The position numbers and the translations under genes are program-made. Below are positions 1-5,292 of a stretch of DNA of 9,433 nucleotides, one piece after another (the first letter of the stretch is position 1; every line of letters begins with the position of its first letter). Source of the DNA: Promethearchaeota archaeon. Its GTDB lineage: Archaea > Asgardarchaeota > Lokiarchaeia > Sigyniarchaeales > SOKP01. The notes beneath the pieces are model-generated. The model did not search any database, was not told where the DNA came from, and saw nothing but the letters and a program-made list of their open reading frames with translations. The stretch spans positions 1 through 9,433 of the forward strand of contig JAUWZR010000090.1 in the NCBI GenBank assembly GCA_030615235.1. The letters run 5' to 3'.

Positions 1-492
1 TTTACTATTCCAACAAGCGAGGAACTAGATGCAATTGAAAAGAAAGTACAAGAAAAACTCAACCTTATTCATGACACCATAATCAATCATGAAGCATATC
101 ACGACAACACGAGCGGAGTTACTTTTTCACGCTTTAACTCATTCAACTACATTTTAGAACGACTTGTGCCATTTACAGTCCATCACGTAGCTCCAAAAGT
201 TAAAAAGTATTTTTATGCAGATTCAAAATGTACGGGTTGCGGAACCTGCGAGAAAGTTTGCCTCTCTCAGAAAATTACTATAGTGAATGATAAGCCTTTA
301 TGGCGAAACAATATTGAATGTTACATGTGTTATACTTGTTTGAATTATTGTCCTACCCAATCGATTCAGATCTATTCGAAGTTCTATATGAAATCCTTTA
401 CTGAAGAAAAGGGACGATGTCCACATCCTTATGCAGGAGTTAAAGATATAATTATCCAAAAATCCAATGAATATACCCATAGATCACTATAG
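1..492 (+). CDS. EFR1-family flavodoxin/ferredoxin fusion, C-terminal part (5' end outside window)
   Basis: The frame is open from the first base, so the gene begins upstream; 163 residues and the stop are visible. Two cysteine motifs are seen: C-TG-C-GT-C-EKV-C (codons 229-261) and C-YM-C-YT-C-LNY-CP (codons 319-351). Each has the C-x2-C-x2-C-x3-C spacing of a bacterial-type 2x[4Fe-4S] ferredoxin. The arrangement, with a mixed helical region before the clusters and a short basic tail after them, fits the EFR1 family, in which an N-terminal flavodoxin domain (here outside the window) is fused to a C-terminal ferredoxin. The likely role is cytoplasmic low-potential electron transfer. The first motif lacks the usual proline after its last Cys (CLS instead of CP), a mild deviation. 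A GTG at 166 could be taken as a start, but the open upstream frame and its protein-like content argue against that. A plain 2x[4Fe-4S] ferredoxin is the alternative. Confidence 0.85.
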   Translation, partial: FTIPTSEELDAIEKKVQEKLNLIHDTIINHEAYHDNTSGVTFSRFNSFNYILERLVPFTVHHVAPKVKKYFYADSKCTGCGTCEKVCLSQKITIVNDKPLWRNNIECYMCYTCLNYCPTQSIQIYSKFYMKSFTEEKGRCPHPYAGVKDIIIQKSNEYTHRSL

Positions 493-530
493 TAAATACC
501 TTACTATTGGTAAAATAAATAACTTGTAGT

Positions 531-543
531 ATCACAAAGTGAT
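531..543. promoter_or_regulatory. Inverted repeat, candidate TetR operator
   Basis: ATCAC-AAA-GTGAT is a perfect 5+3+5 inverted repeat centred 33 bases upstream of the proposed TetR start. TetR proteins often bind short palindromes overlapping their own promoters, so autoregulation is a reasonable inference. The repeat is short and no second copy was noticed in front of the AOR gene, so the assignment is weak. Confidence 0.3.
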
Positions 544-558
544 TAAAAAAATATAAGT

Positions 559-563
559 GGTGA
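559..563 (+). promoter_or_regulatory. Ribosome binding site that fixes the TetR start
   Basis: GGTGA is complementary to the 3' end of archaeal and bacterial 16S rRNA. It lies six bases before an ATT codon at 570 in the TetR frame. It is badly placed for the first ATG of that frame at 675, 111 bases downstream, and so supports initiation at the non-canonical ATT. Confidence 0.5.
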
Positions 564-569
564 ATTAAT

Positions 570-1232
570 ATTTCTAAATTATCTAGAAGAGAACGCGAAA
601 AATTACAGCGTCGCAATGATATACTTAAAGCTGCTGAAAAGAGATTTTTTAAAAAAGGCTATGATGAGGTTTCCATGGATGATATTGCTGGAGATTTAGA
701 GCTTTCTAAAACGACACTCTATTTGTATTTTAAAAATAAACCTTCGTTATATTTTGCTGTAGTAATAGAAGGCGTGGTTATCCTTAGGGATACATTTAAA
801 AATGCTGAAAAAAGCGAGACTACTGGATTAGGAAAATTAATGAGTATAATTCGAGCTTACTTTAATTACTCACAAATTCACTCAGACTATTATCGTCTTA
901 ATCTTTCAGCGAGAGTCCCTCGTTTTATGAAAATGCTTCAAAACGACGAGGATGATGATACAAAAATTGAAAATGCAGAAGAATATATTGGATTAAAAAA
1001 AGAATTACTTGATATGTTAACGAACGCTGTCAGTTTGGGAATTAAGGATGGTACAATAAGAAAAGACTTGGATCCAATACAGACAGTAATGTTCTTGGGT
1101 TCTGCCATTGAGGATATAGTACATCTATCTCCCGTAAATCAATTACTCTTAGAGACATATGGCATCACTGCTGAGGGATATCTTCAACACTCAATTAACA
1201 TGTTATTACAAGGGTTAGCTAGAAAAAAATAA
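570..1232 (+). CDS. TetR/AcrR-family transcriptional regulator, probable ATT start
   Basis: DNA-binding repressor-type protein of about 220 residues, normal for the family. The first ATG in frame (675) would cut the helix-turn-helix in half. The frame is open back to a TGA at 561, and the added residues read SKLSRREREKLQRR, then a classic TetR first helix (ILKAAEKRFFKKGYDEVS). The DNA-binding domain then spans about residues 15-60, with the helix-turn-helix at about 35-57 (SMDDIAGDLELSKTTLYLYF). The remainder is the helical ligand/dimer domain, whose ligand cannot be read from sequence. No ATG, GTG or TTG lies in the added part; ATT at 570, six bases after GGTGA, is the best start. The flavodoxin gene follows after 18 bases, so the two are probably co-transcribed and may be jointly controlled. 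A sequencing error (ATG read as ATT) would also explain the start. The family call is firm and the start is moderate. Confidence 0.9.
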   Translation: MSKLSRREREKLQRRNDILKAAEKRFFKKGYDEVSMDDIAGDLELSKTTLYLYFKNKPSLYFAVVIEGVVILRDTFKNAEKSETTGLGKLMSIIRAYFNYSQIHSDYYRLNLSARVPRFMKMLQNDEDDDTKIENAEEYIGLKKELLDMLTNAVSLGIKDGTIRKDLDPIQTVMFLGSAIEDIVHLSPVNQLLLETYGITAEGYLQHSINMLLQGLARKK

Positions 1233-1234
1233 TT

Positions 1235-1240
1235 GGAGGA
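1235..1240 (+). promoter_or_regulatory. Ribosome binding site of the flavodoxin gene
   Basis: GGAGGA lies 10 bases before the ATG at 1251. Starting at the in-frame TTG at 1233 would translate through this site and add a charged MEEAKK leader. The ATG at 1251 is therefore preferred; it gives the usual short N-terminus right before the first beta strand. Confidence 0.65.
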
Positions 1241-1250
1241 AGCTAAAAAA

Positions 1251-1814
1251 ATGAAAAAAACCAAAATTTTGATTGCGTATGGTACTCGTTATGGAGCGAC
1301 AACTAGTACCGCAGAAGAAATTTCCAGAGTTCTTCAAGGTGAAGGATTTGAGGTAAGAGTTGCAAATCTCAAAGAAGAGAAGGTCAAAGATATCTCAAAA
1401 TTTGAACTTGTTATAATTGGGAGTGGAATGAAAATGGAAATGTGGACGAGTAAAGCTAAAGCATTTTTAAACAAGTTTAGCAGTGAACTCAAGAAAAGGA
1501 AAGTGGCAATCTTCGTGTCTTCAGGAGCGCGAGCACTCATGGAATATAAAGGAGAACATGATGAAATTATTAGAATAACTAAAAAATATCTTGAAGATAA
1601 AGCTTCTAAATATGATTTGCATCCAATCTCGATGACCATGTTTGGAGGTATCTGGGATTATAATCAGATGGGTAAAATTTATAGAAAATTCTTAGAGGCA
1701 GAAAGAGAAAATTTCATCCCAGCAGGAATTAAAGAAACAGAACCAGGAGTTTACGATTCAAGAAATTGGGATGAGATTCGTAAATGGGCTAACGAGTTAG
1801 CTAGAATGATTTAA
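1251..1814 (+). CDS. Flavodoxin-domain protein (HemG-like long flavodoxin family)
   Basis: A 187-residue FMN-binding electron-transfer protein. The first strand (KILIAYG, residues 5-11) leads into the phosphate-binding loop GTRYGATTSTA (11-21), followed by the helix AEEISRVL. The motif VIIGSGMKMEMWTSKAKAFL is the second FMN-loop region typical of the flavodoxin family related to menaquinone-dependent protoporphyrinogen IX dehydrogenase (HemG). The C-terminal helix ends in WDEIRKWANELARMI. No heme-biosynthesis gene lies nearby, so a general role as a flavodoxin or flavin reductase, perhaps serving the redox enzymes downstream, is likelier than a HemG role. It sits 18 bases after the TetR gene. 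Its 3' end, including the stop codon, is repeated in decayed form at 5115-5172. Confidence 0.87.
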   Translation: MKKTKILIAYGTRYGATTSTAEEISRVLQGEGFEVRVANLKEEKVKDISKFELVIIGSGMKMEMWTSKAKAFLNKFSSELKKRKVAIFVSSGARALMEYKGEHDEIIRITKKYLEDKASKYDLHPISMTMFGGIWDYNQMGKIYRKFLEAERENFIPAGIKETEPGVYDSRNWDEIRKWANELARMI

Positions 1815-1829
1815 AATAAATCTATTCTA
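1797..1829 (+). repeat. Direct repeat copy A: 3' end of the flavodoxin gene with a hairpin
   Basis: TTAGCT is followed by AGAATGATTTAAAAT, covering the flavodoxin stop codon, then CTATT. The same blocks in the same order and reading frame recur at 5139-5172, with one extra codon (AAT) in copy B. Both copies can form a hairpin around the stop codon: here TAGAA (1802-1806) pairs with TTCTA (1825-1829). See copy B for the interpretation. Confidence 0.55.
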
Positions 1830-1844
1830 ATTAAAAAAAACTAG

Positions 1845-2108
1845 ATTAAAATTTCTTGCAAAAGCTTCTTTAACAGTCTCAAAACTCAGAAAAAACCAAT
1901 CATCTTGATCTTTAGCATGGATATCGCTAAAGTTCTGGGAATCGCTATCCGTCGTGAAACAACAATCCAGAATAATCTTATCTGTCTAGACGAATTGATT
2001 TTGGAAGCCGGTGATTTTATTGATATTGGTGCACCTCTTTACTCAGGACAAGCATATCCAATTACTGTAAAGAGCTTGGTTTTCAACAAGGACAAGAACG
2101 CTTCATAG
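1845..2108 (+). pseudogene. eutA: EutA (ethanolamine ammonia-lyase reactivating factor) relic, C-terminal tail only
   Basis: About 87 codons remain of a protein that is normally some 460-480 residues long. The in-frame text PIILIFSMDIAKVLG, then ETTIQNNLICLDELIL, EAGDFIDIGAPL and YPITVKSLVF matches the extreme C-terminus of EutA. The recalled enterobacterial version runs PLLVVAEQDFGKALG, AVIDEVVVRAGDYIDIGTPL and VPVTVKSLAF. EutA is an actin/Hsp70-fold ATPase that swaps damaged B12 out of ethanolamine ammonia-lyase; all of its nucleotide-binding region is missing here. A stop (TAG, 1842) closes the frame upstream and the gene breaks within 30 bases of the flavodoxin stop. The first ATG (1917) has no ribosome site and would yield a 64-residue piece. 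No other ethanolamine gene is present. It is read as a remnant left by recombination; a short functional protein is unlikely. Confidence 0.75.
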
Positions 2109-2136
2109 GATTTTCCTAATTTTTATCTTATTTTAT

Positions 2137-2153
2137 TTCTATATGAAATAGAA
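2137..2153. repeat. Short inverted repeat upstream of the toxin-antitoxin genes
   Basis: TTCTAT-ATGAA-ATAGAA is a 6+5+6 inverted repeat in the AT-rich spacer between the EutA relic and the antitoxin gene. Type II antitoxins usually repress their own operon through palindromes, but this one lies about 70 bases before the start, farther than expected. It could equally be a chance feature or a weak terminator. Confidence 0.2.
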
Positions 2154-2189
2154 TGAAAATTGCTGAATGAAACAAAACATTTATTTTTT

Positions 2190-2201
2190 CGAACTTTATT
2201 T
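2190..2201 (+). promoter_or_regulatory. Candidate archaeal TATA/BRE for the toxin-antitoxin operon
   Basis: CGAAC followed by TTTATTT resembles a purine-rich BRE plus TATA box. The TATA part (2195-2201) is centred 25 bases before the ATG at 2223. That is the spacing expected if transcription begins at the start codon itself, giving a leaderless message. This agrees with the absence of any ribosome site before the antitoxin gene. In DNA this AT-rich such matches arise often by chance. Confidence 0.3.
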
Positions 2202-2222
2202 GTATCATAGAACAAAAAAAAT

Positions 2223-2471
2223 ATGATGTATAAGAAAATGACATCAAACATTAACGAAATTGGAAAACAAGCATTAGAACTTTCCGCTCGTGATCGTGCA
2301 TTATTAATTCGGCAATTATTAGAAAGTTTAGAAGACGGAGATGAAGAAGAAAACGCCGAAGAATTATGGATCGATGAGGCTAAACGCAGGTATAATCTAT
2401 ATAAACAAGGAAAAACATCAGAAAGACCCGCAAATCAGGTTTTAGATGATGCAAAAGCCAATCTGAAATGA
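2223..2471 (+). CDS. Type II antitoxin, addiction-module component (TIGR02574-like)
   Basis: A small acidic protein of 82 residues (77 if started at the ATG at 2238). Its N-terminal half, INEIGKQALELSARDRALLIRQLLESLE, is the conserved helical signature of the putative addiction-module family that pairs with RelE/ParE toxins. It is followed by an acidic stretch and WIDEAKRRYNLYKQGK. The final part (QVLDDAKANL) resembles the segment that in related antitoxins lies across the toxin. Three candidate ATGs (2223, 2226, 2238) have no ribosome site; 2223 fits a leaderless transcript and 2238 fits the family's usual N-terminus. The stop overlaps the toxin start in an ATGA junction, the standard coupling in such operons. 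The proposed role is to neutralise the toxin and probably autoregulate. Confidence 0.85.
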   Translation: MMYKKMTSNINEIGKQALELSARDRALLIRQLLESLEDGDEEENAEELWIDEAKRRYNLYKQGKTSERPANQVLDDAKANLK

Positions 2472-2767
2472 TAACGATCACTTTTTTGTTAGAAGCTGAG
2501 GAAGAAATGAATTCTTCTGCACAATATTACAATCAACAATCTTCAGGATTAGGGCTCTATTTTTTAGAAGAAATCGAAAAATCACTTCAAATTATTGAAA
2601 AAGGTCCAGAAAGATGGCCTTATTATGAGCAAAATATACATAAATATAATACACGGCGATTTCCTTTTTCATTATTTTATGTTTTTGAAAAAAATATAGA
2701 TAAAATAATAATTATTGCTGTTGCACATCAGAAAAGGAAACCTGGTTATTGGAAACAGAGAATTTAA
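2468..2767 (+). CDS. RelE/ParE-family toxin
   Basis: A 99-residue protein of typical family length that overlaps the antitoxin gene by four bases (ATGA). The N-terminal strand ITITFLLEAEEEM and helix SAQYYNQQSSGLGLYFLEEIEKSL are followed by the family core: RRFPFSLFYVFE, then the strand KIIIIAVAHQKRKPGYW. The RFPF and H-x-(K/R)-R-x-P-x-YW signature is characteristic of the RelE/ParE superfamily. Members either cut mRNA on the ribosome or poison gyrase, and the sequence alone does not decide which. Complete, with no sign of decay. It lies inside the block bracketed by the two flavodoxin 3' ends, where an addiction module could stabilise the segment. Confidence 0.88.
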   Translation: MITITFLLEAEEEMNSSAQYYNQQSSGLGLYFLEEIEKSLQIIEKGPERWPYYEQNIHKYNTRRFPFSLFYVFEKNIDKIIIIAVAHQKRKPGYWKQRI

Positions 2768-2852
2768 TTAAAATACCTTTCTCTTAGAATTTTAGTTAAT
2801 TAATCAATCTTTCTTATAGTTCCAAGAAATTTCTTAAGATTTGCATGCCATG

Positions 2853-2891
2853 GGGCTTCATTCTTATGGATTCGGGATGGAATTGAAGCCC
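2853..2891 (+). repeat. Hairpin-forming inverted repeat in the toxin/beta-helix spacer
   Basis: GGGCTTCA (2853-2860) pairs with TGAAGCCC (2884-2891), an 8-bp stem extendable inward by three pairs past a bulge. It is locally much richer in GC than its surroundings. The right arm can instead fold as TTGAA-GCCC-TTCAA (2883-2896), so two exclusive structures are possible. It may be part of a terminator, a structured leader or a small non-coding element; no known RNA family was recognised. Confidence 0.35.
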
Positions 2892-2897
2892 TTCAAC

Positions 2898-2934
2898 TTG
2901 ACTTACTAACAATAATAAGGAAAGTCAATTTTTT
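2898..2934 (+). terminator. Candidate hairpin terminator with T6 tail
   Basis: TTGACTT (2898-2904) pairs with AAGTCAA (2922-2928) across a 17-base loop and is followed directly by six T residues (2929-2934). This is a plausible stop for the toxin-antitoxin transcript, 130 bases past the toxin stop. The long loop makes it a weak example, although in archaea the T tract alone can act. Confidence 0.4.
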
Positions 2935-3050
2935 GGATTTATTTAACTAAAAACTATTATAGTATTAATTATGAATAACAAGTTTTTTTTTCAAGTCGTA
3001 CCTGTAACCACTTTAATAGTGTTCTTCGTTACCAATTTGATTCTTTTTTT

Positions 3051-5111
3051 TTGTTGGGGACATCTTATTCCATAGAAATCGTCTTGGTATTATTTTGGGT
3101 TTCTTTTTTGGCAGTTTTCATCGACGTAATGGTTTTTTGTCTTGTCACCTTATATTATTTTCTTGGATTTGGGTCATCCTATACTATAAAAGAAGACTAT
3201 GAAAGGTCTTCCGCCCCACAAATAACAGGATGTCAACACTCTTCCCTTGAAACCGAAGCTTATCATGTATATGTCTCTCCAGATGGTAATGGAGATGGAA
3301 GCAAATCTACTCCGTTTTCTTTACACCAAGCGAAATTAGCGGTTAGAAAATTAATTCCCAATCAAAAATCTGATATTGTGGTTAACCTGAGTGATGGAAG
3401 ATATAACTTTGATGAAACATTTGTTTTAACGCCAGCTGACTCGGGTAACAATGGGTTTTTCATCATTTGGAAAGGTGCTGAGGGAGCACATCCCGTGATT
3501 ACTAGTTCCAAGAAAGCTTCCCAATGGGAAGTCCATGATGAGAGAAAAAACATTTGGAAAATGATATTACCTGAAAGAACATCAAATTTCGAACACCTTT
3601 GGCTTGAGAATGGTACAAAATTACAGAGGGCTTGGAGCGGATTTAATCCAAGCTACCTAAAAAAAATTCATAGAGGTTTTAAACTCAAAAAAAACTTTAA
3701 CAAGGATTTTCATCAATGGGAGGATCCTTATAACGTCGTTCTAATTGGAAAACACATGTGGTATTATCTAGCAGGATATGTAGATTCGTTTAAAGAGAAC
3801 AAGTTATACTGGAGTGAAGAGGTCCAAAAGAATACAAGGTCCGGCGTTATATTGAAGGGAAATCATAGTTTTCTTATTACCAATAAACCCTTCACACCCA
3901 TAAAAATGAGTAAAACCGTCGCCATAGAAAATGCCTATGAACTGATAAGTGAGGAAGGTGAATGGTATTTCAATAATAAGACTAAAGTATTATACCTTAA
4001 ACCACCTAAAGGGTTTACTCGCGATTCTAAAGTCATATATCCTAAGCTAAAAACGCTAGTTAAATTAGATGGTCAACTCTATAATCCAATTGAAAATATT
4101 ATCATTAAGAATCTTCATTTTAGATATAATAACGGTGATAAAGTCAGCTTTACTGCTTCTTATCCTACTGAAAGCGTTTATACTCGACCTAAGAAAGGGG
4201 AAGGTGCATTGCAAATCAATGCCGGTAAGAATATACGGATAGAAAACAACAGTTTTAAGTATATCGGGAATGATGCGTTGAATTTTGATCTAACCGGGCA
4301 AAACATCACCATTAACGCAAATTCTTTTGAAACTGTTTCAAGTACAGCGATTTCTATTGTTCAATCCAACCTCAAACTCCCTAAAACATGGTATGATGAA
4401 ATTACGCCTGAAAACAAAGATAAGATGTTTAAAAACATCGTTGTTTCAAATAATTATTTACATAACGTTTCAAATGGTAATTTCAGATTTGCCCATGGGA
4501 TTGCATATAGTGAACTTGTAAAAAACATATTGATTACACACAATGAGATTGATGGCGTAGCTGGCTGTCCAATTCGAAATAGTTGGCGATATGGCGCAAT
4601 AGAAGGTGGCCATGCCCAAGGCGTCATATATTCATGGAACAAATCCCAGAATCATGTAAACAAGGAATTTCATGATTTTGCTGCGCTCAATCTAAGTTGT
4701 GCTAATGGACTAATACCTAATAGTATCCATCATAATTATATCATCGGAGTTGGGCGTGATCCAAGGAACATCCCTGTATATTTGGATGTTCATGTTTCCA
4801 ATACAGATGTTTACAATAATGTAATGATGGATGTAACAAAAGCAGAGAGTAAAATTTTTGGACCATTTTGGGTATACTTTGTAGGGAGCCGAGATAACCG
4901 AGCCTTCAACAATTGGATAGAAGGAGGAAATAATAAAGAGAGACATTTTGATTCCAAAAATTTTCCATGGTATAAACCTCGTAATGAAGTTTTTGATAAT
5001 ACGTTTTATGAAAAGGTTCCCGATATTTGGCCGAGAGAAGCACAAGAAGTCATAGACAAAGCGGGATTAGAGCCTCGGTATGAATATATCAAAGAATATC
5101 TTAATGTTTAA
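3051..5111 (+). CDS. Right-handed parallel beta-helix protein, membrane-anchored or secreted; N-terminus uncertain
   Basis: A 686-residue protein when read from TTG at 3051. A hydrophobic segment (about residues 9-42) suggests a membrane anchor or signal region. Then comes YHVYVSPDGNGDG (from 71), the opening strand common in secreted beta-helix polysaccharide-active proteins, with PFSLHQAKLAVRKL. GEWYFNNKTKVLYLKPP (about 303) and PIENIIIKNLHFRY (about 347) are typical junction motifs, after which repeats of the type NIxIxxNxF run to about 600 (IRIENNSF, ITINANSF, IVVSNNYL, ILITHNEI). The family includes glycosidases and lyases acting on extracellular glycans; the substrate cannot be assigned. 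The TTG has no ribosome site. A frame opening at ATG 2971 encodes another hydrophobic N-terminus and reaches the same place; one extra T in the T9 run at 3044-3052 would fuse it to this gene (about 713 residues). The gene ends four bases before the flavodoxin-tail repeat. Confidence 0.8.
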   Translation: MLGTSYSIEIVLVLFWVSFLAVFIDVMVFCLVTLYYFLGFGSSYTIKEDYERSSAPQITGCQHSSLETEAYHVYVSPDGNGDGSKSTPFSLHQAKLAVRKLIPNQKSDIVVNLSDGRYNFDETFVLTPADSGNNGFFIIWKGAEGAHPVITSSKKASQWEVHDERKNIWKMILPERTSNFEHLWLENGTKLQRAWSGFNPSYLKKIHRGFKLKKNFNKDFHQWEDPYNVVLIGKHMWYYLAGYVDSFKENKLYWSEEVQKNTRSGVILKGNHSFLITNKPFTPIKMSKTVAIENAYELISEEGEWYFNNKTKVLYLKPPKGFTRDSKVIYPKLKTLVKLDGQLYNPIENIIIKNLHFRYNNGDKVSFTASYPTESVYTRPKKGEGALQINAGKNIRIENNSFKYIGNDALNFDLTGQNITINANSFETVSSTAISIVQSNLKLPKTWYDEITPENKDKMFKNIVVSNNYLHNVSNGNFRFAHGIAYSELVKNILITHNEIDGVAGCPIRNSWRYGAIEGGHAQGVIYSWNKSQNHVNKEFHDFAALNLSCANGLIPNSIHHNYIIGVGRDPRNIPVYLDVHVSNTDVYNNVMMDVTKAESKIFGPFWVYFVGSRDNRAFNNWIEGGNNKERHFDSKNFPWYKPRNEVFDNTFYEKVPDIWPREAQEVIDKAGLEPRYEYIKEYLNV

Positions 5112-5114
5112 TGA

Positions 5115-5176
5115 TGGGAAGTAAAGTTATTAATGGATTTAGCTAATAGAATGATTTAAAATTATTTCTATTTTTT
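5115..5176 (+). repeat. Direct repeat copy B: decayed flavodoxin 3' end with terminator-like hairpin
   Basis: Read from 5115 in one frame, this encodes WEVKLLMDLANRMI and a stop, closely like the end of the intact flavodoxin (WDEIRKWANELARMI, stop). At the DNA level TTAGCT, AGAATGATTTAAAAT and CTATT are shared in order with 1797-1828. AATAGAA (5145-5151) pairs with TTCTATT (5166-5172) and a T6 run (5171-5176) overlaps its end, so it may also terminate the beta-helix transcript. The interpretation is the tail of a second flavodoxin gene, or a duplicated 3' end, left when the segment 1815-5114 was inserted. A chance match of this size in AT-rich DNA cannot be fully excluded, but the shared reading frame, stop and hairpin make it less likely. 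Confidence 0.55.
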
Positions 5177-5253
5177 ACATTTCTTTTTTAAACTTAGTTA
5201 AATAATATTTAATTCTAAAGTCTCATTAAATCATCCATAGTTTAAAGTCATGT

Positions 5254-5273
5254 TTTTAATTTAATAATTAAAA
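5254..5273. promoter_or_regulatory. Perfect inverted repeat before the AOR gene, candidate operator
   Basis: TTTTAATT-TAAT-AATTAAAA is an 8+4+8 perfect inverted repeat ending 19 bases before the AOR start codon, inside a 180-base spacer that is almost pure A/T. A TTTAAA upstream (5241-5246) could be the TATA box, which would put the repeat over the transcription start. Low sequence complexity makes chance formation easy. Confidence 0.25.
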
Positions 5274-5292
5274 TTTAGTTGAGTGAAAGTCT

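Noticed and set aside
2824..2835. 12-base perfect palindrome AAGAAATTTCTT after the toxin gene
   Set aside because: Low-complexity AT palindromes of this size are expected by chance, and there is no loop or flanking signal.
3053..3203. A third frame across the beta-helix N-terminus that could continue the ATG 2971 leader if one T were lost, giving a small membrane protein of roughly 77 residues
   Set aside because: It would end at 3203 and leave the beta-helix gene without a start. T-rich DNA looks hydrophobic in every frame, so there is no positive evidence for it.
4710..5045. Open frame of about 110 codons on the minus strand inside the beta-helix gene
   Set aside because: It lies wholly inside a well-supported + strand gene, has no recognisable domain, and fits chance opening opposite biased codons.
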